Shown here piece by piece: positions 27,732 through 36,070 of a stretch of DNA of 64,000 bases. The DNA is from Domibacillus sp. DTU_2020_1001157_1_SI_ALB_TIR_016 (GTDB lineage: Bacteria; Bacillota; Bacilli; Bacillales; Domibacillaceae). The stretch covers positions 2,046,001 through 2,110,000 of the forward strand of contig NZ_CP135439.1 in assembly GCF_032341995.1 (NCBI RefSeq). Direction: 5' to 3'. Each line of letters starts with the position of its first letter. Position 1 is the stretch's first letter. A program made the translations under genes and the position numbers. Under the pieces are notes generated by a model that ran no database searches, was not told the DNA's origin, and saw only the letters and a program-made list of their open reading frames with translations.

Positions 27732-27761
27732 AGACTACCTCCTATTTTTAGGAAGTAGTCT
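27732..27761. terminator. Hairpin
   Basis: AGACTAC...GTAGTCT stem with inner TCCT/AGGA pairing and a short loop. It stands between the PAP2 gene's promoter side and the inverted repeats at 27798. Confidence 0.45.
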
Positions 27762-27797
27762 ATAATTTAGAAAAAATTAATTTATTTGAACAGTTCT

Positions 27798-27833
27798 CAT
27801 TTTGAAAAGCAACCGTAACTGCTTTTCAAAATG
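27798..27833. repeat. Perfect 14-bp inverted repeat
   Basis: CATTTTGAAAAGCA and TGCTTTTCAAAATG separated by eight bases, with no T run, so not an ordinary terminator. A second inverted repeat with the same loop size follows at 27853. Confidence 0.6.
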
Positions 27834-27852
27834 AAATGGTGAATAATACTTT

Positions 27853-27876
27853 AAAACGTTAATAATTCAACGTTTT
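27853..27876. repeat. Perfect 8-bp inverted repeat
   Basis: AAAACGTT and AACGTTTT separated by eight bases, 19 bases after the preceding inverted repeat. Confidence 0.5.
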
Positions 27877-27954
27877 AACTTACATCATGCCGCCCATTCA
27901 TTTGGGTATATAATAAGAAGAAACGTAACCGAAAAACCTTTAAATGAGTAAAAT

Positions 27955-27978
27955 AAAAACCCTGCTTAGAGCAGGGTT
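27955..27978 (-). terminator. Terminator of the 27977-28138 fragment
   Basis: On the minus strand AACCCTGCT-cta-AGCAGGGTT is followed by TTATTTT, beginning within the fragment's stop codon. Confidence 0.6.
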
Positions 27979-28138
27979 ACATTCTCCATACATGGTAAAT
28001 AATATCTTTTCTTTTTTCATCAATTGAAAGCATCCCGTATTTATCTTTTGCTTTAAAGATCTTATCCAATCTACGATCCAATTCTTTAAAATCAAAAGAG
28101 AATAGTTCTTTTAACTCATTTACTATACTGCAGAATGT
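27977..28138 (-). pseudogene. C-terminal gene fragment with its own terminator
   Basis: A 53-codon stop-terminated frame without a start codon reads as protein (VNELKELFSFDFKELDRRLD, IDEKRKDIIYHVWRM). A typical terminator overlaps its stop. This appears to be the surviving 3' end of a deleted gene; family unknown. The rest of 27365-28561 holds only hairpins. Confidence 0.4.
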
Positions 28139-28561
28139 CTAATTAGTCAGCATTTGAACAATACTGCAAAGCAAAGGACCCCCGTTTTTTTAGCTGAGGT
28201 CTTTTTAATACAAAAAAATAGTATCTCTACTGCATTAACTACCTTTTAATTTTTGATTTTAAACGGCGCTGCAAGTTTGAAATCTTTGTATTGGGTTACA
28301 CGTGTTGATTATGAATAATCTTCCATAAATAAACGACAAAAAAGAGATGCCCTCTTGTAACTGACATTCCGCATGTCAAAATAAGCTATTTCATATTTTT
28401 TGCTTTTTCCTGTTTTTCGCGCCGCCAACAGGCTGTGGAATTACTTTGGCGGCACAGGTTTTAAATGTTTAAGGCAATTTAATGAAATTATATTAATTGG
28501 TTTACTTGGATTTTACACGCTGGAAAGGCTGAAGGCTGGACAACACTTTTTAATTTACAGA

Positions 28562-29860
28562 TTATCCCTTGATATAGCGTTCCATTTCAAGAGTGGGGCT
28601 GATAAGAATACCAGTGTCAAAGCCGGCCCATTCGATCAGGTGATACATTTGGGGAAGGGGCGGCTCAACGATATGGCGTTCTTCGCCCATGGCCATAATC
28701 AGCAGGCCTTCGGCTTCCTTGATGATTGTTTTCACAGAGGGCGTCCTGGTTTTCTTGTTGCCCTGCCCGATCCAGTGCGTAGCTGCCCCTCCAGCGAGCG
28801 CCGGACACGGTATTCCAGATAGGACAGGTGCGGAAGCACGATGTAGAAGATATAGCCAAGCGACTGGACGCGGCGGCTGTTCTTCAGGTACACATTGTGG
28901 AACAGAAGCGGGTCCTTAAGCAGCCGGAACCATGTTTCGACGCGGATCTGCTTTTTATAGAGCAGGAGCCGCTCTTCCGCTGTCATGTCAAGGCTGGGGC
29001 TGGAAATCAGCACGAAGCAGGAGCCCATCTGCTGCTCCCGCCCAGCGAAGGCAGGATGCACGCCCAGCTTCCTGAACGACAGGAAGTAGGTGGTTTCTTC
29101 TGCAGGAATGTTACCCTTTTTCGGGCGCCCGCGCCCGCTGTGATGCTGGGTGGTGACAGGAAGAACGTCTCCCTTTACAAAGAATCCTTTCGCATATACG
29201 GACCGGATGATGTCATGCAGGGCAGTCTTGGCGTCTGCTTCACAGCTCTAGGCGATCTTTGCTTTTTTGTCCAGCTCTTTCTGGAGGGAAGCGTGCGTTT
29301 TCGCCCATTTCTTCTCCAGGGCTTTCTGTTTTTTCACCGCCAGCTCTTCGGAGTAGACCACCACCACAGGGTAGAAGGTTCTGTTTTTCCCCTCCACTTT
29401 TCCGTCCGTTTCATACAGCCGGTACGTTTTGCCGGCTGCCGTTTTTACGTCTGTCCATTCGTTCTTTTCAAATGCTTCGCCCTTGGCGGATTCATTCAGG
29501 TCGAAGGTATCCGGCAGGCGCGAGAGAAACTGAAGGGCCTCCTTGTCCATGGCAGCCGGGTTGCTCTTTGTGACGAGGCTGCTGTCGAGAATAAAGGGAG
29601 AATCGCTGCCCTTTTCGGCGAAAAACTACTTCATCTGCTGGACGCCAAGGCCAATCTTGATCTGCTTCAGGTCGGGCCGGTGGTCCTTGCTGTAGCCATA
29701 GATAATTTCAAATTCAGGATCATCTTGATTGTCAAATGCACCCTGGACAGAGCGGGAGGTGATGTCCGCATGGATCGCCTGAATCTCGCAGCCCTGCTGC
29801 ATAAGGAGCTAATAGGGGATAGCTGTTCCATGTCCACACTGGCCAGCTTGTCCAATGGAG
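28562..29860 (-). pseudogene. Decayed IS1634-type (IS4-like) transposase
   Basis: Pieces of one transposase appear in order across several frames: AIHADITSRSVQGAFDNQDD and YGYSKDHRPDLKQIKIGLG; then FLSRLPDTFDLNESAKG and KKQKALEKKWAKTHASL; then VHPAFAGREQQMGSCFVLIS, EERLLLYKKQIRVETWFRLL and the end MYHLIEWAGFDTGILISP. At least two frameshifts, an in-frame stop and a missing N-terminus make it inactive. It is visibly GC-richer than its neighbours, consistent with foreign origin. A long plus-strand frame across it (28828-29895) is only its antisense shadow. Confidence 0.85.
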
Positions 29861-29899
29861 GTATCGAACCGTCCCGTACTTCTCAAACACTTTAACGCT

Positions 29900-30655
29900 T
29901 CACACTTTAACAGAGCGGGGGGCAGACCCGGCCACCTGCTGCTTTGTTGTTAACCCTTTATAAGCAACGGCTCCCCCTATCGCACCGATAATCGGTCCAA
30001 TCACATAAACGGGAAACTGTGCCCAGCTGATATTGCCACCTGCTAAGCTATTTATCACATAGGGGCCAAATGTCCGAGCGGGGTTAAACGAAGCGCCAGT
30101 TGCCCCAGCTGTTAACATGATCAGTCCCCCTACCGTCAATCCAATTACAAGCCCTGCCCAATTTCCCGGGGCGTCCGAATCAACAGCAATCCCCATAATC
30201 ACAAACATAAGTACAAATGCTGCGATCGCTTCCACAACCATCCCCTGTACATAGCCTGTACTTGGACCAAGTGATGTTGCACCTAACCCTCCAAGGTGAA
30301 GACCGTCCATTCCAAGAACAGCAACAATCGCCATTGCACCGATGATACCGCCAACGCACTGAGCAATGAGGTATGCGGGAACTTCTTTCCAGGCAAAGTG
30401 ACCGGTGGCTGCTAAACCAATTGTAACGGCAGGATTAATATGGCAGCCGGAGATTTTTCCGATTGTAAAAATCATCGCCATGACGACAATCGCAAAGGCA
30501 ACACTTATTACGCCGATATCCGCAAGTGTCGTCGCCGCATTATTACTTGTTGTAATGACCCCATTAAACGCCGCAGTTCCAGCACCAATGAGTACGAGTA
30601 AAGCAGTTCCGATACCTTCAGCCACACATCGTTTGAACAGAACTGGGGGTTCCAT
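29900..30655 (-). CDS. Aquaporin / glycerol facilitator family (MIP) channel
   Basis: 251 residues with six membrane helices and two half-helices bearing the NPA boxes: GCHINPAVT (Asn74-Ala76) and GASFNPARTFG (Asn191-Ala193, followed by the selectivity Arg194). The short loop after the second NPA and overall size suggest a water or small neutral solute channel; substrate is uncertain. It lies 12 bases downstream of the formaldehyde dehydrogenase gene on the same strand with its own AAAGGAGGT site, so it probably belongs to the same sigma-54-dependent operon. A role in passing a small C1 or polyol compound is inference. Confidence 0.88.
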   Translation of the reverse strand: MEPPVLFKRCVAEGIGTALLVLIGAGTAAFNGVITTSNNAATTLADIGVISVAFAIVVMAMIFTIGKISGCHINPAVTIGLAATGHFAWKEVPAYLIAQCVGGIIGAMAIVAVLGMDGLHLGGLGATSLGPSTGYVQGMVVEAIAAFVLMFVIMGIAVDSDAPGNWAGLVIGLTVGGLIMLTAGATGASFNPARTFGPYVINSLAGGNISWAQFPVYVIGPIIGAIGGAVAYKGLTTKQQVAGSAPRSVKV

Positions 30656-30667
30656 GACAGACCTCCT

Positions 30668-31882
30668 TTATTTTACAAGTCCGTGAGGGTCAATGACATA
30701 CTTTCTCGCTGCACCTTGATCAAACTCTTGGTACCCTCTTGGCGCATCTTCTAAAGCAATAACGGTTGCATTTACGGCTTTCGCAATTTGTGCTCTTCCA
30801 CTTAAAATCGCTGCCATTAAGTCACGGTGGTATTTCATCACAGGTGTTTGCCCAGTTACAAAGGTATGTGCTTTTGCCCAACCAAGGCCAAGACGCACCT
30901 TTAATGTCCCGATTCGTGCATCTTCATCAATTCCACCAGGATCCCCTGTTACATAAAGCCCTGGAATACCAAGTTTCCCGCCAGCACGTGTTACGGTCAT
31001 AATTGAATTAAGTACGGTTGCCGGCGCTTCCCCTGCATTTGCTCCATGTCCTGACGCTTCAAATCCCACGCAGTCAACGGCGCAGTCGACTTCAGGAACC
31101 CCTAAAATTTGTTCGATTTGCTCACCAAGATCCGGATGTTCATGAAGGTTTACGGTTTCACATCCAAAGCTTTTTGCTTGTTGAAGCCGATCCCCGTTCA
31201 GGTCACCGACAATGACAACAGCCGCACCGAGTAATTGAGCTGAGTGCGCTGCTGCTAACCCAACTGGACCTGCTCCAGCAATATAAACCGTCGAACCTGG
31301 TTTGACCCCTGCACTGACTGCACCGTGATAACCTGTTGGAAAAATATCTGAGAGCATTGTTAAATCTTTTATTTTTTCCATTGCCTGATCTTTATCTGGG
31401 AATTTTAATAACTGGAAATCAGCATACGGAACCATAACATATTCAGACTGACCTCCGACCCATCCGCCCATATCAACATAGCCATACGCTGAACCTGGAC
31501 GATCAGGATTTACATTTTCACAAATATGAGTGTCACGCTCTTTACAACTACGACAGCGCCCACAAGCAATATTAAATGGAACAGATACGAGATCGCCTTT
31601 TTTAATGAACTCAACATCGCTTCCAACTTCAATGACTTCACCTGTAATTTCATGTCCAAGAACAAGTCCAGTTGGAGCAGTCGTTCTTCCGCGCACCATA
31701 TGTTGATCGCTTCCACAAATGTTCGTTGTGACAACCTTTAAAATCACACCATGGTTACATTTACGACCAACATTCAGTGGATTAACACCTGGGCCGTCTC
31801 TTAACACTAAATCGGGATAACCTATGTCCTGTATTTCCACCTTGCCTGGCTTCACATACGCGACTGCTTTGTTTCCACTCAT
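30668..31882 (-). CDS. fdhA: Glutathione-independent formaldehyde dehydrogenase (zinc-type, PFDH-like)
   Basis: 404 residues from ATG 31882 behind AAGGGGGAA; an upstream in-frame ATG would start inside the promoter. Zinc medium-chain dehydrogenase: catalytic ligands in TTNICGSDQH and VLGHEITGE, structural zinc cysteines in ACGRCRSCKERDTHIC, nucleotide-binding IAGAGPVGLAAA, and the long insertion (DRPGSAYGYVDMGGWVGGQ) typical of Pseudomonas putida formaldehyde dehydrogenase, which holds NAD tightly and acts as a dehydrogenase or dismutase without glutathione. It heads an operon with the aquaporin and is divergent from an AcoR-type activator. Other aldehydes or alcohols are possible substrates. 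Confidence 0.88.
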   Translation of the reverse strand: MSGNKAVAYVKPGKVEIQDIGYPDLVLRDGPGVNPLNVGRKCNHGVILKVVTTNICGSDQHMVRGRTTAPTGLVLGHEITGEVIEVGSDVEFIKKGDLVSVPFNIACGRCRSCKERDTHICENVNPDRPGSAYGYVDMGGWVGGQSEYVMVPYADFQLLKFPDKDQAMEKIKDLTMLSDIFPTGYHGAVSAGVKPGSTVYIAGAGPVGLAAAHSAQLLGAAVVIVGDLNGDRLQQAKSFGCETVNLHEHPDLGEQIEQILGVPEVDCAVDCVGFEASGHGANAGEAPATVLNSIMTVTRAGGKLGIPGLYVTGDPGGIDEDARIGTLKVRLGLGWAKAHTFVTGQTPVMKYHRDLMAAILSGRAQIAKAVNATVIALEDAPRGYQEFDQGAARKYVIDPHGLVK

Positions 31883-31930
31883 TTTGCAATTCCCCCTTAA
31901 GATAAATGTCAGGCAGTTCACTTTATATCT

Positions 31931-31947
31931 TGCAAGAATTGCGCCAA
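31931..31947 (-). promoter_or_regulatory. Sigma-54 (-24/-12) promoter of fdhA-aquaporin
   Basis: On the minus strand TTGGCGCAATTCTTGCA matches the 17-base consensus YTGGCACGRNNNTTGCW in length and at the invariant GG and GC. It lies about 50 bases upstream of the fdhA start. The adjacent activator has the sigma-54-contacting GAFTGA motif, so the pairing is coherent. Confidence 0.85.
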
Positions 31948-32010
31948 GATCCAAGCTTTTGTTTAAAGCCCCTTTTTATGATGAGTGATTATTAAACCTG
32001 CTTATTTTCT

Positions 32011-32046
32011 GAACAACAACCCTGTCCTATTTTAGGACAGTTGTTC
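32011..32046. promoter_or_regulatory. Palindromic activator binding site (UAS)
   Basis: CTGTCCTA (32022-32029) and TAGGACAG (32033-32040) form a perfect inverted repeat with a 3-base spacer, extended outward by GAACAA and TTGTTC. It lies about 90 bases upstream of the -24/-12 element and just upstream of the activator's own -35 box, so it can serve both activation and autoregulation. Confidence 0.7.
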
Positions 32047-32054
32047 ATTTGAAC

Positions 32055-32082
32055 TTGGAAATATTTATCCAAGTAGTATAAT
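32055..32082 (+). promoter_or_regulatory. Sigma-A promoter of the activator gene
   Basis: TTGGAA (32055-32060), 16-base spacer, TATAAT (32077-32082), 41 bases before the ATG at 32124. An AGTAA-ACG-TTACT element follows at about 32091-32103. Confidence 0.6.
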
Positions 32083-32123
32083 AAATTTAAAGTAAACGTT
32101 ACTATTTAAAGGGGGACAAGCAA

Positions 32124-33887
32124 ATGCCACAGGAGAACCTTGTCGAGCGGGTTGATATAATCAACCGTTCTTGGAAACGTTGTCAAAATTTTGGACTTTC
32201 ACCTTCCGACCCTATGGATGACTCGATTTTAACCGGTAGTGCCTTACAAGAGGTATTAACTGAAAATCAGTCGATGATTCGGCACGCAACATTAATTTTA
32301 GAAAACCTTTATCCCGCCATTCACTCCCAAGGACTCGTCACAGTGATTGTTGATCGGAATGGAACCATTATTCACAAAGTAGGCCATCTGGATAATAATG
32401 AGACGATTGATTATTTGCCAGTTGGTTCCAATTGGTCTGAAAAAAGAAAAGGCACCAATGCGATGGGACTCGCCATCTACGAAAAGAAACCAATCATTAC
32501 GCACGCTGAGCACCATTTCTACGTGAAAAATCACTTTCTTACCTGTGCAGCAAGTCCCATTTATTCTCCAACTGGAGAGTTAATAGGTGCGGTTAATATT
32601 AGTGCAAAAAAAGAGATGTATCACCTTTTTACGATTTCCTTAACAATGATGATGGCCGAAAGTTTACAGACCCGGCTGCTTCTTGACCAGACTAAGCAAG
32701 AAAAGGTGTTAGCATTAAAAGAACTTGAGCTAACATCAAACTTATCAACCGTTCCGCTTCTTACCCTTGACCGTGAAAATACGATTATTCGTGCTAATCA
32801 AAAAGCCCGTTTTATTTTAGGGGAAGATTGCATCGGGGATGAGTTTCATGTCGGAAAAGGTTACTCGGTTGAGCTCATCTCTGATCAATCACAAAAATTT
32901 TACAGCTCCGTTGTTTCTTTAAACGAAGCAAACAAGAAGGACGAGACGGCAAAAAAACTATACAGCACCTCAGATATCATTGGCTCTTGTCCCAAAATAG
33001 AAAAGGTTCGAAACATGATAACAAAGGCGGCTTTTTTTGATTACCCTGTCATTATTTACGGGAAAAGTGGAACAGGAAAGGAACTTATTGCACAATCATT
33101 ACATAGCCATGGCTCACGATTCGGGAAACCATTTGTCGCTGTGAATTGTAGCGCGATCCCAGAAAATCTTATCGAAAGTGAATTATTTGGCTACGAAAAG
33201 GGGGCATTTACAGGGGCGAATCAAAAAGGATCTCCGGGCAAATTTGAAGCAGCAAACGGCGGAACCATCTTTCTCGACGAAATTGGCGATATGTCCTTAA
33301 AGGCCCAAGCAGCTTTACTCCGTGTCTTACAAGAAAGTATTGTTACACGAGTCGGCGGTGTGAAAGTCATCCCGATCAACACAAGGGTTATCGCGGCTAC
33401 AAACAAAAACTTACGTGAAGAAATTAAAGCAGGACGCTTTCGAGAGGACTTATACTACCGGCTTAAAGGGATTTTCATTACCCTCCCGCCGCTGAAAGAC
33501 AGAACCGACATCCTTGAATTAACCGAGCATTTCATTAATACATTAGACCATTCACCAGTCTCGTTATCGGAGGAAGCAAAGCAAAAAATCCTCGCCTATC
33601 ATTGGCCAGGAAACATCAGAGAACTTAAAAGTGTCCTTATCCAAGCCTCCTTTTTGGCCGTAGGAAACGAGATTAAGGCGGATGATTTACACTTTGAAGA
33701 TGTGTATGAACAACAAACTCAGCAATTAGCAATTGTAGAAAAAAAACCGTCTTCACTCAGACAGACGGAAAAAGAGGCCATCACCCAAGCACTAACATCT
33801 GCTGTATGGAATATAAGCAAAGCTGCGAGGATATTGAAGATTAGTCGCAATACACTGTATCTTAAAATGAAGAAGTATGGGTTGTGA
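32124..33887 (+). CDS. AcoR-type sigma-54-dependent transcriptional activator
   Basis: 587 residues. An N-terminal GAF-type sensor (about 60-190, with GSNWSEKRKGTNAMGLAI and TCAASPIYSP) is followed by a PAS-like linker (about 205-280), an AAA+ domain with Walker A GKSGTGKE (313-320) and the sigma-54 loop GAFTGA (360-365), and a C-terminal Fis-type helix-turn-helix (ISKAARILKISRNTLYLKMK). The ATG follows AAAGGGGGAC. This layout is that of AcoR/AcxR activators of alcohol, acetoin or aldehyde catabolism. Divergent placement and the -24/-12 promoter make fdhA-aquaporin its evident target. The inducer is unknown. Confidence 0.9.
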   Translation: MPQENLVERVDIINRSWKRCQNFGLSPSDPMDDSILTGSALQEVLTENQSMIRHATLILENLYPAIHSQGLVTVIVDRNGTIIHKVGHLDNNETIDYLPVGSNWSEKRKGTNAMGLAIYEKKPIITHAEHHFYVKNHFLTCAASPIYSPTGELIGAVNISAKKEMYHLFTISLTMMMAESLQTRLLLDQTKQEKVLALKELELTSNLSTVPLLTLDRENTIIRANQKARFILGEDCIGDEFHVGKGYSVELISDQSQKFYSSVVSLNEANKKDETAKKLYSTSDIIGSCPKIEKVRNMITKAAFFDYPVIIYGKSGTGKELIAQSLHSHGSRFGKPFVAVNCSAIPENLIESELFGYEKGAFTGANQKGSPGKFEAANGGTIFLDEIGDMSLKAQAALLRVLQESIVTRVGGVKVIPINTRVIAATNKNLREEIKAGRFREDLYYRLKGIFITLPPLKDRTDILELTEHFINTLDHSPVSLSEEAKQKILAYHWPGNIRELKSVLIQASFLAVGNEIKADDLHFEDVYEQQTQQLAIVEKKPSSLRQTEKEAITQALTSAVWNISKAARILKISRNTLYLKMKKYGL

Positions 33888-34042
33888 AGCGAGGGGGCGG
33901 TTCGAGCCTAGTGAAAAAAAAGGAAAAATAACTGTAAAGTGAACTGAACCCTGAATATGGAATTAGGTAAACACTGAAAATACAAGTCTTTAAAATCCAT
34001 GTTAGCGATAACATGTCATATTGTTATAAATTTGGAGGATAT

Positions 34043-34576
34043 ATGAAAGTTAGAAAAGGATTGAATTCAGACATTCGGGAGGTGCTCCAACTGGAGTATC
34101 GTCTCTATCCAGAGCAGTGGCATGTCCCTGAAGAAATTATAAGGAAGGTTTTGGCTCGTAATGGGGAAGTGATTCGAGTCCTTGAAACGAACGGTGTTTT
34201 AAAAGGACACTATGCATTTTTACCTTTAGAAAAGGACGTCTATGAAAAAGTTCTGCACGGTACATTGGATGAAAAAGAACTTGCTGATTATATAGTAGAT
34301 TACAAAGAACCAAAAGACATATACTTGTATTGGACAACTGTAATGGTCGATACTGAAGACACAAATCGTTCGCAATTCTCCAAATGCTTATTGAATGACA
34401 TCCCCCTCTATTTAAAGAGTTTACAAGAAAGGGGAATGAACATAATGGAAATTGGCGGCATCTTTATTTCTGACAATGGCGTTCGCGTGGCCCAACGTTT
34501 TGGAATGGTACAGACCGGTACAATCTACTATACGGGTAAAAGCTATCCTGTTTATCGCACTGATGCTATCCACTGA
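34043..34576 (+). CDS. GNAT-family acetyltransferase-like protein, 177 aa
   Basis: ATG 34043 follows TTTGGAGGATAT. Opening KVRKGLNSDIREVLQLEYRL and closing with VRVAQRFGMVQTGTIYYTGK, the protein has the alternating helix/strand pattern of GNAT folds, with the terminal strand and helix of the family. The acetyl-CoA-binding R/QxxGxG/A loop is not clear, so activity is uncertain. Monocistronic. Confidence 0.5.
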   Translation: MKVRKGLNSDIREVLQLEYRLYPEQWHVPEEIIRKVLARNGEVIRVLETNGVLKGHYAFLPLEKDVYEKVLHGTLDEKELADYIVDYKEPKDIYLYWTTVMVDTEDTNRSQFSKCLLNDIPLYLKSLQERGMNIMEIGGIFISDNGVRVAQRFGMVQTGTIYYTGKSYPVYRTDAIH

Positions 34577-34683
34577 TGGATTAGCGGTTCACTCAATGAA
34601 TTAAACAGCTATTGATGCGGCTTCTCCTATTTGATTGTTGCACCTTGTGACAACTTTTTTTGACGTTGGTAAAATGGCCAGGT

Positions 34684-34767
34684 TTAAGCTTTCTCGCGGT
34701 CTGGGCCGACATACGTAGTGTAATGATTTCCGTTGTTTAAGACGCTGTATAACTGATAGATCCTCAT
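34684..34767 (-). CDS. Microprotein, 27 aa
   Basis: ATG 34767 follows AAGGAGG at slightly long spacing. The peptide (RIYQLYSVLNNGNHYTTYV, ending GPDREKA) is followed by a stop. The frame stays open 36 codons upstream without another ribosome binding site. It is part of the micro-ORF zone 34684-35328; function unknown. Confidence 0.35.
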   Translation of the reverse strand: MRIYQLYSVLNNGNHYTTYVGPDREKA

Positions 34768-34883
34768 GCTGTAAATTCCTCCTTGCTGTTTATTGTTCTC
34801 TCGATCGGGTAAAAAATACCATGCAACGATGCACAACATCTTGGATACCTCACCAGTCGTTGCATCATTACTCATCTTTTCCC

Positions 34884-35170
34884 GCCGCGGAGTCGCGACC
34901 GCGGCCTTTTTTTATTTCTTTGGTTTACATTAGTGCCAAAGCGGGTAAATGTTTTCCTGTGGCACACACCCGCCACCCATTCTCCTGAACTCTACATAGT
35001 TCATCTTGTTTGCTGCGGCGGTCACCGCGGCTTTTTTTTGCGTATATAGGTTTGTTTTCACATCAAAGCGGGTAAATTAGCATCAGGGTAGTCCCCAACT
35101 ACCTCCTGCGAGTTTCAACCTTCATTACATAATCAGCCTTTTGCTGCGGAACTCCCTCCGTGGCTTTTTT
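34884..35170. repeat. Tandem hairpin/micro-ORF units, period about 127-131 bases
   Basis: Three GC-rich hairpins ending in T runs on the plus strand recur at 34884-34913, 35012-35039 and 35143-35170 (arms GCCGCGG/CCGCGGC, GCTGCGG/CCGCGGC, GCTGCGG/CCGTGGC). Between them CAAAGCGGGTAAAT recurs at 34937 and 35064. The minus strand carries matching micro-ORFs in each unit, so this is a diverged tandem duplication. Confidence 0.55.
34930..35004 (-). CDS. Micro-ORF of tandem unit, 24 aa
   Basis: ATG 35004 opens NYVEFRRMGGG...ENIYPLWH. The neighbouring unit (35063-35125) encodes a matching KVETRRR-stop-LGTTLMLIYPL, disrupted by TAG. The conserved V-E-x-R-R and IYPL elements suggest a former coding sequence duplicated in tandem. 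Confidence 0.3.
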   Translation of the reverse strand: MNYVEFRRMGGGCVPQENIYPLWH

Positions 35171-35238
35171 GTGCGTTTAACCACGCTTCTTCTGCAAGCA
35201 CACGTACACAACCTTCGAGTACAAAATGGTCAAGCATC

Positions 35239-35328
35239 TTATTTATTCAATACGCCATTGTAGAATCCGACCAGATTGCGGGCTTTCTTCGTTTTCGTAC
35301 GCATAACAGCTGTATATAATGCAGTCAT
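35239..35328 (-). CDS. Micro-ORF, 29 aa, basic
   Basis: ATG 35328 to TAA 35239 encodes a short basic peptide (TALYTAVMRTKTKKARNLVG). No strong ribosome binding site. It lies upstream of the tandem units on the same strand. Confidence 0.3.
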   Translation of the reverse strand: MTALYTAVMRTKTKKARNLVGFYNGVLNK

Positions 35329-35372
35329 AGTGATATTCTTAACGTTTTGCTTATCAAAAGCTCCGCACTTAA

Positions 35373-35870
35373 CTAAATATGGAGACTAATGAACGAAGAC
35401 AAGGTCCGGGATGTCCTTATTGCCAGCTCAGGAACTTTTGCCTGAAGTGACAACCATTTCGTTTCCGAAGTGGATTTTTGAAAAGCCCGGATAAAATAGC
35501 GAGCTCCAATATTATAAGAAGCAGACAAATCCGTATGATAGACTTTGCCAGTTGAAAACGTGGCAAGGTCTTTTTTCGGGTTCCGTTCCACTTTTCCAGA
35601 GCCGTCAAACGCCAGGGTGCTGGTGTTTCACAGATTGATCCGGGAAATGCGCATGCCCAGGAAGTGTGCCATTTCTTCCACTTTGTTCTGGATACTTATT
35701 TTCCGCCACACATGAAGCTTGAAACGAAGTTTCAGTGAAAGCGCTTTGCCCCAATGTCCCGAGAGACCTCTTCGCGCCTCTTTTTAATGTCTTTATTTCT
35801 CATCAAGTAATAGTTCTCTCCTAATTTTCCAGTATACAAGCAATCTAAAGCAAAAAAATATTCTATCGGA
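35373..35870 (-). pseudogene. TnpB (IS200/IS605 OrfB) C-terminal remnant
   Basis: The order GKLGENYYLMRNKDIKKRRE, LRFKLHVWRKISIQNKVEEM, NTSTLAFDGSGKVERNP and YHTDLSASYNIGARYF matches the C-terminal half of TnpB-type proteins, the last piece being the third RuvC-like motif. TGA replaces the expected Trp of the WNTS motif, and frames shift in the middle. The N-terminal half is missing and is replaced by an IS3-type end (35886-35979). Inactive. Confidence 0.75.
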
Positions 35871-35885
35871 ACTGTAATAGAGTGC

Positions 35886-35979
35886 TCGCCACAAAAAATC
35901 CCCTCCAAGCAGAAGTATATACACCCACATGTTAACACACAGGCTTTTTACACTATCTACTTAAAGGGGATCATATCAA
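35886..35979 (-). mobile_element. Solo left end of an IS3-family element
   Basis: The minus strand reads through TTGATATGATCCCCTTTAAG, AGTGTAAAAAGCC, GTTAACATGTGGGTGTATA and CTTGGAGGGGATTTTTT, nearly identical to the left end of the IS3 element at 51228-51312. The match stops at the position of the orfA start codon, where TnpB-like sequence begins: a recombination scar. Confidence 0.8.
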
Positions 35980-36070
35980 CCCTTTATGTTGCATTGGGAA
36001 GTATAAAGATACCTTAATACGACTTAGTCTTTTTCATGCTAAAATATTAATAAAACATTTAATGTGAGGA

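Noticed and set aside
28828..29895. 355-residue plus-strand open frame
   Set aside because: It is the antisense of a decayed IS1634 transposase in a GC-rich stretch; the translation has no recognisable domain and no good ribosome binding site.
34884..35170. CRISPR array
   Set aside because: Units are long (127-131 bases), only three, with hairpins and terminator-like T runs and no short identical repeats; no cas gene is present.
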